Source: Bacteroidota bacterium (lineage in GTDB: Bacteria; Bacteroidota; Bacteroidia; JACCXN01). Taken from it: a stretch of 64,000 nucleotides of DNA. The position numbers and the translations under genes are program-made. Below, piece after piece: positions 38,161 through 47,700 of this stretch; position 1 is the stretch's first letter, and each line of letters begins with the position of its first letter. The stretch lies in the NCBI GenBank assembly GCA_013696965.1, contig JACCXN010000091.1:124001-188000 (forward strand), written 5' to 3'. The notes under the pieces were generated by a model, which did no database searches, was not told the DNA's origin, and worked only from the letters and a program-made list of their open reading frames with translations.

Positions 38161-38301
38161 GTAACAATTTGTTTTTATTGTTGGGTGTAATGTTATTTAA
38201 ACTCATCTCATTTCAATTAATAATCAAAGGGAATTAATTGAAACGACTAAAAATAATAATCGTAAAAAATAAACGGCTGCAAGTTATAAAAATTAAACTG
38301 T

Positions 38302-39384
38302 TTATGCATCAAGCTTTTCATGTTTAGTATAAACTCTTTTTATCCATTTTGGAAGTATTATGGCTCCAATAAACAAATAAGGATAATAACTTACAAGTCG
38401 CCATATTACAGCTATAACTGCTGCAAGCCCGAATGTAAATTCATCTAAAAATCCTGAGAAAGCAATTTCGGCAACCCCGCTGCCACCTGGTGTAGGACTA
38501 ATTAACATAATTATCCACATTACCAGTTGGCGGCCATAAATAACGAAATGATCTGAAATGGATAATCCAGCAATTGCGGGGATAAAGGCAAGAATTAAAA
38601 AATTTACAACCCAATATCTGGCTGTCCATGAAAAACAAGTTGCAGCAAAAGCCTTTAGCCAATAAAGAAAAGGCTTCATTCGTATTTCCCTTGATGCACT
38701 CATAATTTCATTTCCTGTTTTTTGGGCGTTAATCCTCCATTTTCTAAGCATAGGGATTTTAAAAAACTTGAGCAATAACCATTTAAAGCCCCTGGGTTTA
38801 AACACAAGGGCGTAGGTAATAATCATTACATATAACAAAATGATGACGTAGCTTATCCAGAAAAGTAATTTAATCCATTGCAAACTTTCAAAATAACCTT
38901 GTGTAATTAATGCAGTTGGAAATAAATTTTCTGCGCCAATAAACAGGTAGAGCAAAGGAACCATCAATACAAAAAACAATTCATCCATTAATGCTGTAAT
39001 AAGAACCACTGCTGAACTTTTCCCTAGGTTTAGCCCTTCCTTATTTACTACATATACAGCAACTGCTGATCCACCAACAACTGAAGGAGTAATTGCAGAG
39101 GCAAATTCCCAAAGCATAATTACATCAAAGCTTTCCCTTATACCTATTTTTCCATCACCAAGAATATTAATTCTTATCATATAGCCCAAATCCCTGATTA
39201 TCATCATCAGAAAGGCCATTCCAAGCCAAAAAGAGGACCCCCAGGACCATGACACAGCTACTAATGCTTCGAGATCGATCCCTCTCCAAACCATAAAAGT
39301 GGCTACTGCAAGTCCTATTAAAATGGGCCAAATTACTCGCCTTGGCTTAAAAATTTTTAATATTTCATTTGCTCTTACTGACAT
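38302..39384 (-). CDS. YbhN/UPF0104-type flippase-like membrane protein
   Basis: This 360-residue integral membrane protein has about eight hydrophobic segments and belongs to the lysylphosphatidylglycerol-synthase transmembrane (YbhN) superfamily. Typical blocks are ITPSVVGGSAVAVYVVNKEG and SPTPGGSGVAEIAFSGF, both glycine/proline-rich signatures of this fold. No C-terminal aminoacyltransferase domain is attached, so it is not a full MprF. Its role is unknown; lipid or polyprenyl-phosphate transport is often suggested. It is divergent from the ArsC-like gene, and the two promoters abut. Confidence 0.82.
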   Translation of the reverse strand: MSVRANEILKIFKPRRVIWPILIGLAVATFMVWRGIDLEALVAVSWSWGSSFWLGMAFLMMIIRDLGYMIRINILGDGKIGIRESFDVIMLWEFASAITPSVVGGSAVAVYVVNKEGLNLGKSSAVVLITALMDELFFVLMVPLLYLFIGAENLFPTALITQGYFESLQWIKLLFWISYVIILLYVMIITYALVFKPRGFKWLLLKFFKIPMLRKWRINAQKTGNEIMSASREIRMKPFLYWLKAFAATCFSWTARYWVVNFLILAFIPAIAGLSISDHFVIYGRQLVMWIIMLISPTPGGSGVAEIAFSGFLDEFTFGLAAVIAVIWRLVSYYPYLFIGAIILPKWIKRVYTKHEKLDA

Positions 39385-39402
39385 TCTTTAAATTAAACAG
39401 GA

Positions 39403-39435
39403 CAAATTTATACTTTTGCAGTCTTTTAAAATCAA
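39403..39435 (-). promoter_or_regulatory. Full promoter of the YbhN-type gene: TTG-22-TAAATTTG
   Basis: Read on the minus strand, TTG (39433-39435) is followed after 22 bases by TAAATTTG (39403-39410), which ends 18 bases before the ATG at 39384. Both elements match the Bacteroidota consensus. The -7 box directly touches the -7 box of the opposite promoter. Confidence 0.55.
39411..39418 (+). promoter_or_regulatory. -7 promoter element (TACTTTTG) of the ArsC-like gene
   Basis: TACTTTTG matches TAnnTTTG and lies 22 bases before the ATG at 39441. It begins at the base immediately after the opposite-strand -7 box. No TTG lies at the expected distance upstream. Confidence 0.5.
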
Positions 39436-39440
39436 GAATA

Positions 39441-39788
39441 ATGAAGAAAATATATTACCTGAAGACATGTTCAACCTGTATAAAAATCATTAAAGAGCTA
39501 AACTTAGCTAATTCTTTTGTTCTTGAAGATATAAAAACAAAAAAACTTTCTGAAACTGAACTGGATTTCCTGGCATCAAAGGCAGGTTCCTATGAAGGGT
39601 TATTTAATAAAAGGGCCAGAAAATTAAGCGATTTAAAAAACCAGGTATTTAATGAACAAGTTTATCGGGAATTAATTCTTAAAGAATATTCATTTTTAAA
39701 AAGGCCCGTTTTTTTAATTGATGATGAAGTTTTTGCCGGCAATTCAAAATCTGTAATTGAAACGATTAAAAAACAATTGAATAATTAA
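39441..39788 (+). CDS. ArsC/Spx-family thioredoxin-like protein
   Basis: Starting at the ATG at 39441 gives 115 residues beginning MKKIYYLKTCSTCIKIIKEL, with a Cys-x2-Cys at residues 10 and 13. The frame is open upstream to 39369, but that part overlaps the divergent gene and promoter. The family includes arsenate reductases and Spx-like regulators. The size and the late KRPVFLIDDEVFAGN segment fit ArsC-like proteins, but with no ars operon around it, arsenate reduction is only one possibility. Its stop codon overlaps the next ATG by one base (TAATG). Confidence 0.85.
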   Translation: MKKIYYLKTCSTCIKIIKELNLANSFVLEDIKTKKLSETELDFLASKAGSYEGLFNKRARKLSDLKNQVFNEQVYRELILKEYSFLKRPVFLIDDEVFAGNSKSVIETIKKQLNN

Positions 39789-40702
39789 TGGATAAAAGTT
39801 ACATAAAGGCTCATCTTTCTCTTTTAGCAGCGAATATTATTTATGGAATAAATTATTCTGTTGCCAAGGATGTTATGCCCTCTTATATTGGCCCATCTGG
39901 TTTTGTATTTTTAAGGGTAAGTGGAGCACTTATTTTATTCTGGATTTTTTCTTTTTTTTTAAAAAAAGAAAAAATAGAATCAAAAGATATTATTCGATTA
40001 ATGCTTTGTGGATTTTTTGGAGTGGCTCTTAACCAACTCTTGTTTTTTGAAGGACTTAGTCTTACAACTCCTATAAACGCAGGAATTATCATGGTTACAA
40101 CTCCTATTTTGGTACTCATTATTTCCAGTATTTTAATTAGAGAAAAAGTGACTGGAACCAAAGTCATAGGGATTTTAACAGGGATAACTGGAGCAATGAT
40201 TCTCATTCTTTTTAATAGTCAATTAAGTGTACACCATGGTGATTCATTAGGTGATCTGTTTATTTTTTTAAATGCAACTTCCTATGCTGTTTATTTGGCT
40301 ATGGTAAAGCCTCTTATGAAAAAATATCAAACCTTTACTGTTATTAAATGGATATTTTTGTGGGGTTTCATTTTTGTGTTTCCATTTGGATGGAATGGTT
40401 TTTCATTGGTAGAATGGGCAATAATACCAATTACTATCTGGTATAAAATAGCCTTTGTTGTTTTAGGTACAACTTTTCTGGCCTATTTGCTTAATACATA
40501 TGCGTTAAAGGTGGTAACTCCAACCGTGGCTAGTATCTATATTTACCTTCAGCCTTTATTTGCTGCCTTCATTGCACTTATGCTGGGAAAAGATGAAATA
40601 ACGCTTTTGAAAATTGTTTCCACAATCTTAATTTTCACTGGGGTTTATTTGGTGAGCAAGCAAACCAAAAACAAGGAGGAATTTATTCCCTCTAAAATTT
40701 AA
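39788..40702 (+). CDS. EamA/DMT-family transporter
   Basis: This 304-residue inner-membrane protein has about ten transmembrane helices arranged as two EamA halves. The first half contains NAGIIMVTTPILVLIISSILIREKVTG, the second TVASIYIYLQPLFAAFIALMLGKDEIT, each showing the family's Pro-containing helix followed by an E-x-(I/V)-T motif. Substrates of this superfamily range from amino acids to nucleotides, and none can be assigned here. It is co-translated with the ArsC-like gene (1-base overlap). Confidence 0.9.
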   Translation: MDKSYIKAHLSLLAANIIYGINYSVAKDVMPSYIGPSGFVFLRVSGALILFWIFSFFLKKEKIESKDIIRLMLCGFFGVALNQLLFFEGLSLTTPINAGIIMVTTPILVLIISSILIREKVTGTKVIGILTGITGAMILILFNSQLSVHHGDSLGDLFIFLNATSYAVYLAMVKPLMKKYQTFTVIKWIFLWGFIFVFPFGWNGFSLVEWAIIPITIWYKIAFVVLGTTFLAYLLNTYALKVVTPTVASIYIYLQPLFAAFIALMLGKDEITLLKIVSTILIFTGVYLVSKQTKNKEEFIPSKI

Positions 40703-40918
40703 TTCTTATACCAATTGCAATGTAATTTGCTTTTAACCCCGCGAAATTAAAATCTTTAAAAAAACTGATTGTTGCTAAAAGGCCAGCAATAATATATAAT
40801 TAATAGCCAATAGAGATACCTGAAAATTTTTAAGAAATTTTTACAATTCCTTAAAAAAAATATTTTTTATCGATAAAATCGCTTTAGTTAGTTAACCGGT
40901 CTTTTTATGATTTTAAAA

Positions 40919-40947
40919 TTGGATTATAAAAAATTATTCTATTTTTG
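40919..40947 (+). promoter_or_regulatory. Full promoter: TTG-18-TATTTTTG
   Basis: TTG at 40919-40921 and TATTTTTG at 40940-40947, 18 bases apart, match the phylum consensus. The box ends 23 bases before the ATG of the large T9SS protein at 40971. Confidence 0.65.
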
Positions 40948-40970
40948 CTTAAATTACAACAACAAAACTC

Positions 40971-43133
40971 ATGAAAAAAACATACTTAATATTGCTTTTT
41001 TTAAGCCTATTATCTTTAAAAATAAATGCTCAGTCATGTGATGTTTATTTTGGTTCAACTATTCAATCGGACACAGTCTTTTTCGATGCATACCATTCTG
41101 ATGGCCTAGCTACTGGATCTTACAGTTGGAGTTTTGGGGACGGGAACACATCTTCCCTTAAAAACCCAATTCACATTTATTCCACCTCGGGCACTTTTAA
41201 CGTTTCATTGAATTTTACCTCAACTTCAGATACAAGCTGTACCCCAAGCTTTTCAGATAGTGTTGTAATTAACACCTGCTCCCTTACTGCCACTATTAGC
41301 TCTGGCAATACATCCTGTTTTAGTTGTGCAGATGGCTCAGCAAGTGCATTTGCAACAGGCGGTACACCTTCATATATCTATTCATGGTCCAATGGAGCAA
41401 CAACCCAAAGCATAAATAATTTACAAACGGGTACATATACTGTGACTATAACAGATATTTCGGGATGCAATTTTTCCTCAAGCATTATTATTTATAGTCC
41501 TCAGCAATGTGATGTTTTCTTTACTTCAAATGTTTCTTCCAATTCAGTTTCCTTTTCCGCTTTTCATTCCGAAAATTTAACGGGAGTGTATTCCTGGGAT
41601 TTTGGAGACGGAGGAACAGCAACGGTGAAAAATCCAACTCATTCATATAGCGCCTCAGGTACTTATTTTGTTACCGTCAATTTCGCATCTTCTACTGATA
41701 ATACCTGTACTCCAAGTTTAACAGATAGTGTTTTAATTAATCTTTGTCCTCTAACAGCAACTATTACTTCTACAAATGTTTCCTGCAATGGTTGTTCTGA
41801 TGGAACTGCAACAATAACTGCTTCTGGAGGAACTGCTCCTTATTCATATATTTGGGTCTCAGGTGTAACATCTTCTTATATTGATAATTTGGCTGTAGGC
41901 ACATATTCTGCAATTGTAACTGATGCTATTGGCTGCTCATATACTGTAAGCACTTATATTTCTGGTCCTGCTCAATGTGATGTTTATTTCTCATCCATTG
42001 TTTCAGATAGCACAACTGTATTTTTCAATGCTTATCACTCTGATAGTATAGTATCTGGAATTTACTCCTGGGATTTTGGAGATGGAGAAACAGGCTCTGG
42101 CCAAAATCCTGTTCATACTTATAACAACTCGGGAAGTTATACAGTTTATGTTTCCTTTTCTTCCTCTACAGATAGTTCATGTAATCCAAGTTTTTATGAT
42201 GTCGTATTGGTAAATTTGGCTCCTGTTTATGATCTTATTGGCTTAGTTTATGCAGGTGTAAATATCCTTGATGAAGCTTACGTTTCTGTTTATAAGCAAA
42301 GCAATGCTCTTTTTTATTCTTATACTGATGTATTAATAAATGGAGGGGAATTTAATATTTCGGGCCTTCCGCAAGGAACATATTTGGTTAAAGTTTCCCC
42401 TACTCCTTCTTCTTCCTTTTTCGGACAATACCTTCCAACCTATTATGGTGATTCAACATTATGGGCAGGTGCTGAGCTGATTAATCTGAACGCTACTTTT
42501 TATGGAACTTTCAATCTTGTTCCTTTTGTTGTTACAGATACAACCTGGAACTCAGGTAACGATATTTTCTTAGGCACAGTGTTTCAGGACACAACAGGCT
42601 TTGGGCGAGCAGGATCAAACCCAGTTAGAAATACAACTGTAAACATGAGAAATAGTTCAAATGATTTATTAACTGCTCAATTAACTGATGAGAATGGTGT
42701 ATTTAAAATCAAAAATGTAGCAGCGGGAAATTACAAATTAGAGGTTGATTATCCTGGTTATGTCATGCAACCATTTTTAATCACTGCAGATGGAGATTCC
42801 ACAACATCTACTTCCATTAATTTTGACCTGGAACAGAATGGCTCAATTGCTGTGAGCATATTAAATACTTACCATAAAATTAAAACAGGTCTAATATCCA
42901 TTTATCCAAATCCTGCTTCGGATATACTTTTTATAAGTACTGCTTCTTTTAACTTAAACGCTGTTCAAATTAAGATCACTTCTTTTTCTGGAAATGTAAT
43001 TTATACCAATCAAATGGTATTAAACAAGGATGAAGTAAAACTTGATATTTCTGAAATACCTAATGGTATATATTTTATTAGTGTGCAAACGGATAAGGAA
43101 ATTATTACAAAAAAATTAATCATTAAACATTAA
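40971..43133 (+). CDS. T9SS-exported surface protein with PKD, SprB-like and Cna-like modules
   Basis: This 720-residue protein has a signal peptide (1-21, ending INAQ) and a modular body: PKD (about 22-103), SprB-like repeat (104-178), PKD (179-258), SprB-like repeat (259-334), PKD (335-417), then two Cna-B/carboxypeptidase-regulatory-like domains (about 418-635) and a T9SS sorting domain (from about IYPNPASDIL to the end). Each PKD begins with CDV(Y/F)F and contains YSW(S/D)FGDG. The SprB-like parts carry the SCxxCxDG and GGTxPYxYxW patterns. It is most likely an adhesin or other surface structure. The downstream gene encodes a shorter version. Confidence 0.85.
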   Translation: MKKTYLILLFLSLLSLKINAQSCDVYFGSTIQSDTVFFDAYHSDGLATGSYSWSFGDGNTSSLKNPIHIYSTSGTFNVSLNFTSTSDTSCTPSFSDSVVINTCSLTATISSGNTSCFSCADGSASAFATGGTPSYIYSWSNGATTQSINNLQTGTYTVTITDISGCNFSSSIIIYSPQQCDVFFTSNVSSNSVSFSAFHSENLTGVYSWDFGDGGTATVKNPTHSYSASGTYFVTVNFASSTDNTCTPSLTDSVLINLCPLTATITSTNVSCNGCSDGTATITASGGTAPYSYIWVSGVTSSYIDNLAVGTYSAIVTDAIGCSYTVSTYISGPAQCDVYFSSIVSDSTTVFFNAYHSDSIVSGIYSWDFGDGETGSGQNPVHTYNNSGSYTVYVSFSSSTDSSCNPSFYDVVLVNLAPVYDLIGLVYAGVNILDEAYVSVYKQSNALFYSYTDVLINGGEFNISGLPQGTYLVKVSPTPSSSFFGQYLPTYYGDSTLWAGAELINLNATFYGTFNLVPFVVTDTTWNSGNDIFLGTVFQDTTGFGRAGSNPVRNTTVNMRNSSNDLLTAQLTDENGVFKIKNVAAGNYKLEVDYPGYVMQPFLITADGDSTTSTSINFDLEQNGSIAVSILNTYHKIKTGLISIYPNPASDILFISTASFNLNAVQIKITSFSGNVIYTNQMVLNKDEVKLDISEIPNGIYFISVQTDKEIITKKLIIKH

Positions 43134-43229
43134 GTGAAGAACAGTCTCATTATTGAGAACTGCATTCAGTATGAAACCATTAACTATAAAAAAAGTTGAT
43201 TGCTATCTTAATTTGCAGAACAAAATAAT

Positions 43230-43237
43230 TACTTTTG
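43230..43237 (+). promoter_or_regulatory. -7 promoter element (TACTTTTG) of the short T9SS gene
   Basis: TACTTTTG matches TAnnTTTG and ends 22 bases before the ATG at 43260. The nearest upstream TTG triplets give spacings of 14 and 27 bases, both outside the usual 17-23, so the -33 element is unclear. Confidence 0.45.
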
Positions 43238-43259
43238 TCAAAATTTATAAAATAAAAAC

Positions 43260-44468
43260 ATGAAAAAAATTTACTTATTTATTATTTGCTTGGCAATGTT
43301 TGCTTTAAAAACAAATGCTCAATGTGATGTTTATTTTAATACCGACATTGAAGGCGCAACTGTTTATTTCAATGCCAGCCATACTGATACCTTAGCATCA
43401 GGTTCTTACTTCTGGGATTTCGGAGATCAGCAAACATCTACCTTAAAAAACCCAATTCATACCTATACCTCATCAGGATCATTTTATGTTAATTTATATT
43501 TTACATCTACAGACAGTTTATGTACCCCTTATTATACTTATCCTGTTGAAATAAATCTTACACCTACTTATTATATTGGTGGTATGATATACGCTGATTC
43601 TTCACCTTTGGATTCGGCTACTGTTACTTTATACAAAAAAGACAGTCTTTTATACTACACTTATTTAGATACTGTTGTAAATGGATCAGAATTTATTATC
43701 AATGACCTTCCTCAAGGCATCTATTTGTTTAAGGCATCCCCGGTGGTTTCTACTGCTCAGTTTAGCCAGTTCCTGCCAACTTATTTTGGAAATACCACAA
43801 CCTGGACTAATGCTCAGGAAGTTAATTTAGATAGTTGGATGGAAGTTAATCTTGTGCCATTTTTCGTTACTGATACATCCTGGAATACAGGTAATGATAT
43901 TATTGATGGTACTATTTTTCAGGATACAACTGGTTTTGGCCGAGCTGGATCAAACCCTGTTAGAAACACAACTGTAAACATGCGTAATAGTTCAGATGAT
44001 TTATTAATTACTGAATTAACTGATGAGGATGGCAAATTTAGCATCAAAAATGTTGCTGCTGGAAGTTATACAATTAGTGTTGATTATCCAGGTTACACAA
44101 TGCAACCTTATTTAGTTACAGCTGACGGTGATTCCACAACAACCACTACAATTAATTTTGATTTAAATCAGGATGGCAGTATTGTAACAAGCATTTTATA
44201 TACCCAAAACAAAATTAATATTGGAAATGTATCGGTCTTTCCAAACCCAGCCTCAGAATCCGTTGTTATAAGCACTGCTTCTTTTAATCTTCAGCCTGTT
44301 CAAATCAAAATAACTTCATTTTCAGGGAAAGTAATTTATAACGAGCAGCTAATTATTCAAAACGAAGAAGTAAAATTAAATACTTCTGTTTGGCCAAATG
44401 GATTGTACTTTATCACTGTTATTTCAGATGATTCAAGCACAACTAAAAAATTAATTATAAAACAATAA
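43260..44468 (+). CDS. T9SS-exported surface protein, short paralogue (one PKD)
   Basis: This 402-residue relative of the preceding protein has a signal peptide (1-20, ending TNAQ), one PKD domain starting CDVYFNTDIEG and containing YFWDFGDQ (about 21-100), two Cna-like regulatory domains (about 100-320) and a T9SS sorting domain starting near VFPNPASESVV. It lacks the two PKD-SprB units present in the longer copy. It is exported and probably displayed on the cell surface. A terminator follows. Confidence 0.85.
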   Translation: MKKIYLFIICLAMFALKTNAQCDVYFNTDIEGATVYFNASHTDTLASGSYFWDFGDQQTSTLKNPIHTYTSSGSFYVNLYFTSTDSLCTPYYTYPVEINLTPTYYIGGMIYADSSPLDSATVTLYKKDSLLYYTYLDTVVNGSEFIINDLPQGIYLFKASPVVSTAQFSQFLPTYFGNTTTWTNAQEVNLDSWMEVNLVPFFVTDTSWNTGNDIIDGTIFQDTTGFGRAGSNPVRNTTVNMRNSSDDLLITELTDEDGKFSIKNVAAGSYTISVDYPGYTMQPYLVTADGDSTTTTTINFDLNQDGSIVTSILYTQNKINIGNVSVFPNPASESVVISTASFNLQPVQIKITSFSGKVIYNEQLIIQNEEVKLNTSVWPNGLYFITVISDDSSTTKKLIIKQ

Positions 44469-44514
44469 AATCATTTAATTGCTTATTTGAAAAGCAAGAC
44501 AAATATCTTAAAAG

Positions 44515-44546
44515 ACCGCAATCACTTCGATTTGCGGTTTTTTTTT
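44515..44546 (+). terminator. Rho-independent terminator after the short T9SS gene
   Basis: ACCGCAA (44515-44521) pairs with TTGCGGT (44532-44538), with a ten-base loop, and is followed directly by a run of T residues ending at 44546. It lies 47 bases after the stop codon. Confidence 0.75.
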
Positions 44547-44664
44547 ACCTTCAGCTAGACAAAAAATAAATATGAGAGACAACTTTAATACAAATATGAA
44601 GAATAATATATTACATCAAAATAAATCTTATTTTCAATTAGGGAATAGCAACAAAATAAGGAGT

Positions 44665-44692
44665 TTGCAAATCAAAACTTTAATTAAATTTG
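44665..44692 (+). promoter_or_regulatory. Full promoter: TTG-17-TAAATTTG
   Basis: TTG at 44665-44667 and TAAATTTG at 44685-44692 are separated by 17 bases and match the phylum consensus. The box ends 16 bases before the ATG of the sensor-phosphatase at 44709, so that gene has its own promoter behind the upstream terminator. Confidence 0.65.
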
Positions 44693-44708
44693 TACAGGAT
44701 TTGTAAAA

Positions 44709-47700
44709 ATGTTTAAAAATATTTCGATCGTCTTATTTTTTTCTTTATCGTTTTCTTCTTTTTCACAGGAGCAAGGCAAACCCTATATAACAAATTATAC
44801 ACCTAAGGATTATAAAGCAGCAACTCAAAACTGGGCAATAGTTCAGGACAACAGAGGAGTAATGTATTTTGCAAACAATACTTGTGTAATTGAATACGAT
44901 GGCAAAGAATGGAGAAATATACCCGTTTCCAACAATTCAATAGTTCGTTCCCTGGCTGCTGATTCAAATGGAACCATTTATGTTGGTGCTGTGGGTGAGT
45001 TTGGCTTTCTTTTGCCTGATGAAAAAGGAAACTTAAATTATAAATCCCTAAGTTCTGAATTGGATTCCACTGACCGATCTTTTGCAGATGTATGGCAGAC
45101 ATTTGCCAATAAGGAATTTGTGTTTTTTGGCACACAACAAGTCCTGTACATTTATCACAAGCAATCAGGAAAAATAAGTACGGTAAAAGCAGGTGAGAAT
45201 AATTTTCATGTTTTTTTTATGGTGCATCAAAAACTCTATGTAAGAAAATGGAATGAAGGATTAATGCAACTAGAAAACCAACAATTTGAACTGGTAAAAG
45301 GTGGGGAGAAATTTTCAGAAGAAAGAATTTATGTAATGCTGCCTTATAAGGAAAACAAAATTTTAATGGGTACTCGAAGTAAAGGGCTATTTATTTTTTC
45401 TCCCTCTTCTGATCTAAGAACAAATCCTGAATTGTTTATCAAATTAGAATCTGATGCAGATGAATTTTTACTGCAAAATCAATTGTATCACGGAGCAATG
45501 CTAGAAAATGATGCTTATGCCCTTGCAACAATTAGAGGAGGAGTAATCATTATTGGAAAGGATGGCAAAACCAAGGCCATTTTAAATAAGCAGACTGACC
45601 TTCAGGATGATTTTGTATTTTTCGTTTGCCCCGATAACCAATCAGGATTATGGGTTGCGTTAAACACAGGAATTTCCAGAGTTGAAATTAATTCGCCAAT
45701 TAGTTTATGGGGTGAATCCTCCGGTTTAAAAGGGGAAATTGAATCAATTATTCGCCATAAAAATATACTATATATAGCAACAAGCCGCGGTGTTTATTAT
45801 TTAACTGGTGGTAAATTCCAACCTGTTTCAGGCATAGAATCTCAATCATGGGATTTAATACAGTTCAATACAGGTTTGGATAAAAAACTTCTGGTGGCAA
45901 CAAGTTCAGGAGTTTATGAAATAAACTTGAACAAATCAGTATTGATAAATGAATTGGTAAGTGGCAAGCTATTGCAGTCAAAAGTTGATAGGAATAAACT
46001 TTATGTTGGCTTGTTTGATGGATTAATGGAAATGTTTTACGAATCCGGAAAATGGATCACAAAAGAAAGAATACAGAATCTAAATGACGATGTTCAATCT
46101 CTGGAAGAAGATAAAAATGGAAACCTTTGGATAAGTACCCGTAACCAGGGGATTGCCCGTTTTAAAGATGGGAAAGTCAAATATTATGATCCTGTTAGTG
46201 GTGTAACTTTATTAAGAGGAATCAGAATTTTTAAATTAAATAATCAAGAGTTATTATTTGCAACTGAAAAAGGTGTTTACGTTTATGATCAGCAAAAAGA
46301 CAAATTCAATTATCATCCCATAAATGAAACCCTTGTTAAAACAGACAATCCTGCTATCTGGCAACTCACAAAAGACAAAGCGGAAAACTTACTGTTGAAC
46401 ATTTTTACTGAAACCAACAATTGGATAGAGCTGGCAGTAAAAGAAAAAAACGGGTACAGAAGGGATACAATCGGTTTTAAAAGACTTCCTTCAATGACAA
46501 TACAAGCCCTGCTTTCAGAGGAAGATCAATTTTGGATTGGGGGAACAGAAGGATTGTTTCAATACAAAAAATCCTTACAAAAAAATTATTTACTCCCTTT
46601 TAATGCCTTAATCCGTAAGGTCTCCTCCACCAACGATTCGATACTTTTTTATGGCACTTATTTTTCGAATGAAATTTCCTCTAATGGGGTAGATAAATAT
46701 ATGACCACTTGGCAGTCTGATTCTTTAATTCCGGAGCTTGATTATGCACAAAACTCACTCAATTTTAATTTTTCTGCCCCTTATTTTGATGGCAATGTCT
46801 CTATTTTATACAGTTATTTTTTAGAAGGATATGATAACAAGTGGTCAGCCTGGGATATTAGCAATAAAAAAGAATATACAAATTTACCAGAGGGAACCTA
46901 CCGTTTTAAGGTTCGGGCAAAAAACATTTATGGTGTAATCAGTAATTCGGCTGAATATCAATATATAATTCTTCCTCCTTGGTATCGTACCTTTTGGGCC
47001 TTTTTCGGATATCTTATTCTCTTTGCTACATTAATTTATATATTAGTTCAGCTTAGTGTAAGGAGTTTGAAAAAATCAAAAATAAAGCTTGAATTAACCG
47101 TTAAAGAGAGAACAGCAGAAATAACAAATCAAAACATTGAATTGCACCATCAAAAAGCTGAAATTGAGCATCAGAAAAAAGAAATTACAGATAGTATAAA
47201 CTATGCAGAACGTATTCAAAGGTCAATTCTTCCACCAATAAAGCAAATACAGTCGTTTTTTCCTGATTCATTCGTGCTATTTAAACCAAAAGACATTGTT
47301 AGTGGGGATTTTTACTCTTTCTTTAAAGTTGAAAACCCAAAAAACAATGAAACAAAATTTTTAATAGCAGCTGCTGATTGCACAGGACATGGGGTTCCAG
47401 GTGCTTTTATGAGCGTTGTTGGATCAGAAAAAATCAGCGCAGCGGTTAAAACTTCTGATGATCCGGGGAAAATACTTCAATTGCTGAATAAATCTATTAA
47501 AGTAGCTCTTCGCCAATCAGATAATGCAGATTCAACAAGGGATGGAATGGATATAGCGTTATGTGGAATAAATTTAGAAGGAAAAAAAATGTATTTTTCA
47601 GGCGCCAACAGACCATTGTGGCTAATTAGAAAAGAAAATCAGGAATGGAATTTAACGGAATATAAACCTACCAAAAGTGCAATTGGTGGGTTAACAGACG

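Larger units (their letters stand above)
40971..44468 (+). repeat. Paralogous pair of T9SS proteins, long and short form
   Basis: The long (720 aa) and short (402 aa) genes share signal peptide, a first PKD, the Cna-like pair and the sorting domain. In the Cna-like region the proteins are almost identical (for example DTTGFGRAGSNPVRNTTVNM), and the DNA is still clearly similar. The long gene contains two extra PKD-SprB units. Confidence 0.85.

Noticed and set aside
40703-40918. Imperfect hairpin and AT-rich palindromes before the long T9SS gene
   Set aside because: The ATTGTTGCT/AGCAATAAT stem has no U tract after it, and the other palindromes are simple A/T runs; no regulatory role can be supported.
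44572-44706. A 44-codon open frame just before the sensor-phosphatase gene
   Set aside because: Its 3' part contains the full TTG-17-TAAATTTG promoter of the next gene, its composition is like non-coding AT-rich DNA, and no ribosome-binding or family signal is seen.
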